A stretch of DNA of 64,000 nucleotides from Cannabis sativa (taxonomy: Eukaryota > Streptophyta > Magnoliopsida > Rosales > Cannabaceae): the NCBI RefSeq assembly GCF_029168945.1, contig NC_083604.1:69766211-69830210 (forward strand). Reading direction: 5' to 3'. The position numbers and the translations under genes were made by a program. The notes below the pieces were generated by a model, which saw nothing but the letters and a program-made list of their open reading frames with translations, made no database searches and was not told where the DNA came from. Shown here piece by piece: positions 59,800-64,000 of this stretch. How positions within the stretch are numbered: position 1 is the stretch's first letter; each line of letters begins with the position of its first letter.

Positions 59800-60750
59800 C
59801 CCACAAAGTAGTTCATAACATCAACAAGTAAATTACATATAAATGTAATATCAAAATATAAAACAAGAAACTCCCACCAACCCAAAGGAACAAAAGATTA
59901 TAAAATGCTCATATTAAAAACATATTTATCAAACAATATGACACTTAATCCTTTGGTTAGAGGATATGCAAACATCAACTTGGTCTTTCAATATTCTATC
60001 ACAATGTCTCCTTTCTTGACCAAGTCTTTAATAGTGAGATACTTTATTTCCATATGTTTAGAAGCACTACTAATCTTGTTATTCTTTTAAAAGAAAACAG
60101 CAATATTATTATCACAATAGATTAGTATAGGAGAGGAAATAGAATCAACTAGTCGTATCTCTAAAATCAAATTCTTTAACCATAAAACTTACAAAGATGC
60201 CCCATAACATACGACAAACTCAACATATATAGTAGATGATATGATTAAAGTCTATTTAACACTTTTTCTAAGAAATAGCAGCACCAACAAAAGTAAAAAT
60301 ATAGCCAGAAGTTGACTTTAAATCATCTACACAACCACCAAAGTCTGAATTTGAATAACCAACAACTCGAAGATTGTCAACATGCTTATACACAAGCATA
60401 AAACTCTTCGTTCTTTGCAAATATCTCAAAACCTTCTTGGCTGCAACCCAATGATCATGGCCAGGATCAGATAAATATCTCCCAAGAACATTGACTACAA
60501 AAGCTATGTCAGGTCGAGTGCAAACCTGAGCATACATCAAACTCCCTACTACACTTGTATAAGGGATGTTCTTCATTGCTTCTCTTTTTAAGTCGTTCTT
60601 GGGACAATGTTGCTTAGTAAATTTGTCCCTTTCAGAATAAGAACGAATCAGCTTTACACAAATCCATGTTGAACCTTTTGAGCACACGATTATTGTAAGC
60701 TTCTTGAGGTAAGCCAAGAAATTTTCAATTCTTATCATGATAAATCTCAA
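59800..60750 (-). pseudogene. Copia RT end and RNase H
   Basis: The frame 60268-60750 contains SVVGSLMYAQVCTRPDIAF, GRYLSDPGHDHWVAAKKVLR and SNSDFGGCVDDLKSTSGYIF, the copia RT connection and start of RNase H (the Asp of SDFGG). A stop follows at 60268. Beyond it, in shifting frames, pieces like YCDNN (about 60110) and MFAYPLTKGLS (about 59945-59980) mark the RNase H end. Bases 59234-59800 show no clear coding sequence. Confidence 0.8.
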
Positions 60751-61090
60751 TCTCCAAAACTAAAGATGCCTCTCCAAGATCTTTCATATCAAAATTGGTA
60801 GACAGAAAATTTTTGGTCTCATTTAGTAATGACAAATCACTGCTGGCAAGTAAAATATCGTCCACATAAAGAACAAGAAAAATATAACGACTCCCACTGA
60901 TCTTTATATAAATACACTGATCAAACTTGTTCTCTACAAAACCAAACGATGTCACAACCTTGTCAAACTTCAAGTACCACTGACGAGATGCCTGTTTGAG
61001 ACCATAAATGGATCGTTTTAACTTGCAAACAAAGTTGTCATTTCCATTTTCCTCGAAGCCTTCAGATTGAGACATAAAAAATTTTCTCAC
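60725..61090 (-). pseudogene. Copia RT, catalytic part
   Basis: The frame holds VCKLKRSIYGLKQASRQWYL, then LVLYVDDILLASSDLSLL with the YVDD polymerase site, then FDMKDLGEASLVLEIEIYHD. It overlaps the preceding RT frame (61062-62081) by a one-base shift in a T run near 61080. It leaves frame again near 60740. Confidence 0.88.
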
Positions 61091-62081
61091 TCAATTCTCC
61101 ATTCAGAACAATAGTTTTAACATCCATTTGATGCAACTCTAAATCAAAATGCGCAACTAAGGCCATAATAATTCTGAATGAATCTTTAGTAGAAACAGGT
61201 GAGAAAGTTTCAGTGTAATCAATACCTTCTCTTTGAGTAAAGCCTTTAGCCACTAAACGCGCTTTAAACCTTTCAATCTGTCCCTTTTTATCCCTTTTAG
61301 CCTTTAAAATCCACTTACAACCTATTGGTTTAAAACCATCAGGTAATAAAACTAGCTCCCATACACCATTTTTGTTCATGGAGTCGATCTCATCATCCGT
61401 AGCTGCTAACCATTTTGAAGATTGTGGACTATTAAGTGCTTCACTAAAAGTGACAGGATCCACAAAATGATCCATATCATATTCTCCTTCTCCAAGATAA
61501 ACAAAATTATCATGACACTTTGTTGACTTCTTTTGTCTCTGAGATCTTCTTAGAGGAGGTACTTCTGGAATAACTTCTCTTTGTTGATCATTGTTTTGAA
61601 TAACATCTTTCACAACTGGAATTTCTTCAATAACAGGATTCTCATTAACAATAGGAGCTTCATCATTAATAGGCCCTTCATCAATAATAGGACCTTCATC
61701 ATCTTCGATATCGGGAGCAATGTATTCATCAACAATGGGAGCATTACCAACTGGAGTAGGATAAAGACTACTATTATCATCTCTTGAAAATGACATAGGA
61801 ATACAAATTACTTTAGATGACTCCCCCATTTCAAGAGATGTTGAAGGAATATTTTCAGCAACATCAAATTCAAGAAATCTAGCAGTCTGAGATTCGACAA
61901 TTCGCGTACCATGAGTAGGACAGTAAAATCGATAGCCTTTTGAGCGCATTGGATAACTAATGAAATAACAACGATTTGTTCTCGGATCTAACTTTTTCAA
62001 ATTAGGATCATAAATCTTTACTTCAGCTGGACAACCCCATACACGAAGATGATTCAGACTAGGCTTCCGCCCAGTCCACAA
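61062..62081 (-). pseudogene. Copia integrase C-terminus, linker and RT N-terminus
   Basis: The 339-codon frame starts at MWTGRKPSLNHLRVWGCPAE, the end of copia integrase. It crosses an acidic linker with repeated PI..DE/N.P units (about residues 112-155) and the LRRSQRQKK box. It then enters RT with WELVLLPDGFKPIGCKWILK, FKARLVAKGFTQREGIDY and TFSPVSTKDSFRIIMAL. A stop at about 62094 separates it from the integrase core piece before it. Confidence 0.87.
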
Positions 62082-62093
62082 CTTAAAAGGGGT

Positions 62094-62800
62094 TTAGGGA
62101 ACAGATTTACTCGGAACACGATTTAAAATATAAGTTGCAGTCATAAGTGCTTCACCCCATAAAAACTCTGGAAGATTTGATCTACGCATCATACTTCTAA
62201 CCATATCCATGAGAGTGCGATTTTTCCTTTTAGCAACACCATTTTGCTCAGTGAAGCTGACATATTGTATTGAGAAACTACACAATTTTCTGGAAAATAT
62301 TCAGCAAAAGGCCTCATGTGTTGTTTAGATTCTGAATAACAACCAGAATATTCTCCTCCGCGATGAAAATGAACAAATTTTATGACTCTGCCCAATTATT
62401 TCTCAAGAACATTTCGAAAGATTTTGACTTTATCAAAAGCGTTGGATTGTCTTTGATCAGGTAGGTGAGACCATAAGAAGAAAGAAGAAAAAAATATCGA
62501 TAAAAGTTATAAAATACTTGTTTCTACACAACATGGTGGAATAAGGTCCACTGATGTCATTGTGGATAATCTCTTATAAAGAGTGACTATAGTTAGCAGT
62601 CTGCTTTCTTATTTTAGTCAATTTTTCACAAGTACAATCAGCACAAGTATTCCAACCAGAAATATCAACAGGAGGAAGAATTTTAGCTAGAAGGAATCGA
62701 TCAATTCTTTCTTTAGAAATATGACCCGATATATCGTGCCATAATAATAAGGATGTTATCTTAATATAAGATTTCTTACCCACAATAGTCACAGCATTGA
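62094..62800 (-). pseudogene. Copia GAG-pre-integrase and integrase core, broken
   Basis: The frame 62574-62792 has LLLWHDISGHISKERIDRFL and CADCTCEKLTKIRK, the zinc-binding pre-integrase region (the usual LGH is ISGH). The frame 62189-62395 has FHRGGEYSG, where SDRGGEY carries the second catalytic Asp in other copies, so that Asp seems replaced by His. The frame 62094-62285 has [20 protein letters not shown] with the catalytic Glu region. Three frames in 700 bp mean an inactive integrase. Confidence 0.8.
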
Positions 62801-62849
62801 AAAAGGAAGCTAAAGAAGTTAATGATAATTTGAAAAGACTATCAGAGTA

Positions 62850-63800
62850 AAAACATTTTCCAATTATTCGGAGTCAAACATAATGTTAACACTATAATTG
62901 GTAAAACGAAAAGAAAATCATTGTTTAACTAAACGCGGAAGCGAAACTGAATTACTTTAAAAGTAAGAATCAAGAAAGTATTGTTCAAAACAATCTGAAC
63001 ACTAAACTGTAATTCAAGAATAAATATGCCAACATAGATAACATCATCGCTAACATAAGTGCCACTTTAAGCTTTGACTCCTTCTCACTTATCTTCTTGA
63101 AATCCCTTAGCCTCTGGTTGTGGTTGTTTCTCTTCATATTTTCTTTATCCTTTGTTGGGCTTGAGTTGAGAAACAAAGTGAGAAGACTCATTCTTTTCAT
63201 TTTGTTAGCTTGCTTCTAATTAGATCACTAAAACTCCATGTTTTATTATAAGTGTTTAGGCTGTCTTGATAAATCTAAAAGAGGTAGGAAGTTCTTGAAG
63301 AACTTGAAGAATAGTGTAAAAGTCGGGAAAAAAAATATTATGATCTTTCAACTCGGACTGAAGAATAATAATTTTCAAAATAAAATCTAGCACTCTTTTG
63401 ATTTATCAAACTGAATGGTTGTCATTTTATCCATAAGATGTCCAGCTTCATCGTTTTCACCAGTGTCTTATAGTTTTTCTACAGCATTGAAAAACTCATT
63501 AGCATTTGTGGTGTTTGGCAAACCACCAAAAGATGTTCAGGAATTAAACGTTTCATAGCAATGAGACTAAGATGATTTGAATTTTTCCATTGTGCATGAA
63601 GATTTTTTTTTTTTTTGGGAACAATTCTGATATTAGTATAAGATCAGCAGATTTTTCTTCTCGAAGGCATAAGTCCAAATCTATTATGCCTAAAGAAATT
63701 TTCACATCTCGTTTCCATGTCTTAAAGTTGAAGCATTCAGAATTCAGATGAAAACGTTATTAATGTTCTCAGAAAGGAGACCAAAAAATCCAAAAATTAA
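62850..63800 (-). pseudogene. Copia gag remnant
   Basis: Minus-strand frames are short. MKRMSLLTLFLNSSPTKDKE (from 63200) and upstream pieces such as AGHLMDKMTTIQF (about 63410-63450) resemble the gag of the same copia group by position and by the LMDKM-like step. No complete CCHC knuckle is seen. The right limit is uncertain. Confidence 0.5.
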
Positions 63801-64000
63801 AACTTGAATAAGCAATATGAGCAATGTATTAAAAAATATTGTAGAGTCAACTGGTCATTATAAACTCCCCTTTGGGGTAAGAATATAACACACACATGAT
63901 CTACCTTCATGAAGTTAACAACAAAGAAAAAATACATATCATTTAAGAATTTTATTACCTTTGGGCAAATAAATTTTTTAAAAATATGTATTAATTCAAG
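63800..64000. other. Right edge, probable copia leader
   Basis: No ORF, and no LTR end or TGGTATCAGAGC-type primer site is visible before the window ends. Confidence 0.3.

Larger units (their letters stand above)
58730..64000 (-). mobile_element. Ty1/copia retrotransposon, continues past the right edge
   Basis: The 3' LTR (58730-59218) is followed on its inner side by a copia polypurine tract. RNase H, RT, integrase and gag sequences then appear in the order expected for a minus-strand copia element. The outer edge (AGCTA before TGTTAG) lies in the 5' LTR of the chromovirus. The 5' LTR is beyond the window, so neither the target duplication nor the LTR age can be read. Confidence 0.87.

Overview
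This is a stretch of plant nuclear DNA, most likely from a dicot. The reasons are: strongly AT-rich intergenic sequence with AT and AAT microsatellites; one intron-containing plant gene with GT/AG splice sites; and nested Ty1/copia and Ty3/gypsy LTR retrotransposons whose LTR ends, primer sites and polypurine tracts are plant-like. I cannot name the species from the sequence.

Layout. (1) 1-21422 is a nest. A degenerate minus-strand Ty3/gypsy element has its 5' LTR at 20343-21422 and its 3' LTR running off the left edge and ending at 1964. A plus-strand copia-type element (4504-16904) with two 1905-bp LTRs and a 5-bp target duplication (ATCTT) splits it. That copia element carries its own 2.2-kb insertion (9094-11315). 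The gypsy remnant also holds a piece of the mitochondrial atp6 gene inside its RNase H region, and its left LTR holds about 1.3 kb of foreign, less AT-rich sequence. (2) 21423-31700 is AT-rich spacer with a 191-bp hAT-like MITE and one CACTA-like end. (3) 31724-33463 is the only intact cellular gene: a three-exon 1-aminocyclopropane-1-carboxylate (ACC) synthase on the minus strand, encoding 474 aa. It has the C-terminal motif of the class targeted by ETO1. (4) 33664-48083 is spacer with tandem duplications, an AT-rich degenerate minisatellite, microsatellites and a possible MITE. (5) 48089-49964 is a solo LTR of the same family as the copia element in region 1, in inverse orientation, with target duplication GCCTT. 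(6) 50752-52728 is a broken retroelement ORF. (7) 53774-58729 is a decayed minus-strand chromovirus (gag-PR-RT-RNaseH-IN-chromodomain). A second copia element (58730 to the right edge, minus strand) sits in its 5' LTR.

The window is therefore one ethylene-biosynthesis gene in a repeat-rich neighbourhood. Successive insertions give a relative order of events: gypsy before copia at the left end, and chromovirus before copia at the right end. The least expected points are the organellar DNA caught inside a retrotransposon and a copia element that moved recently although its coding region is dead. I see no tRNA, rRNA or CRISPR. Apart from the ACC synthase I found no second cellular gene.
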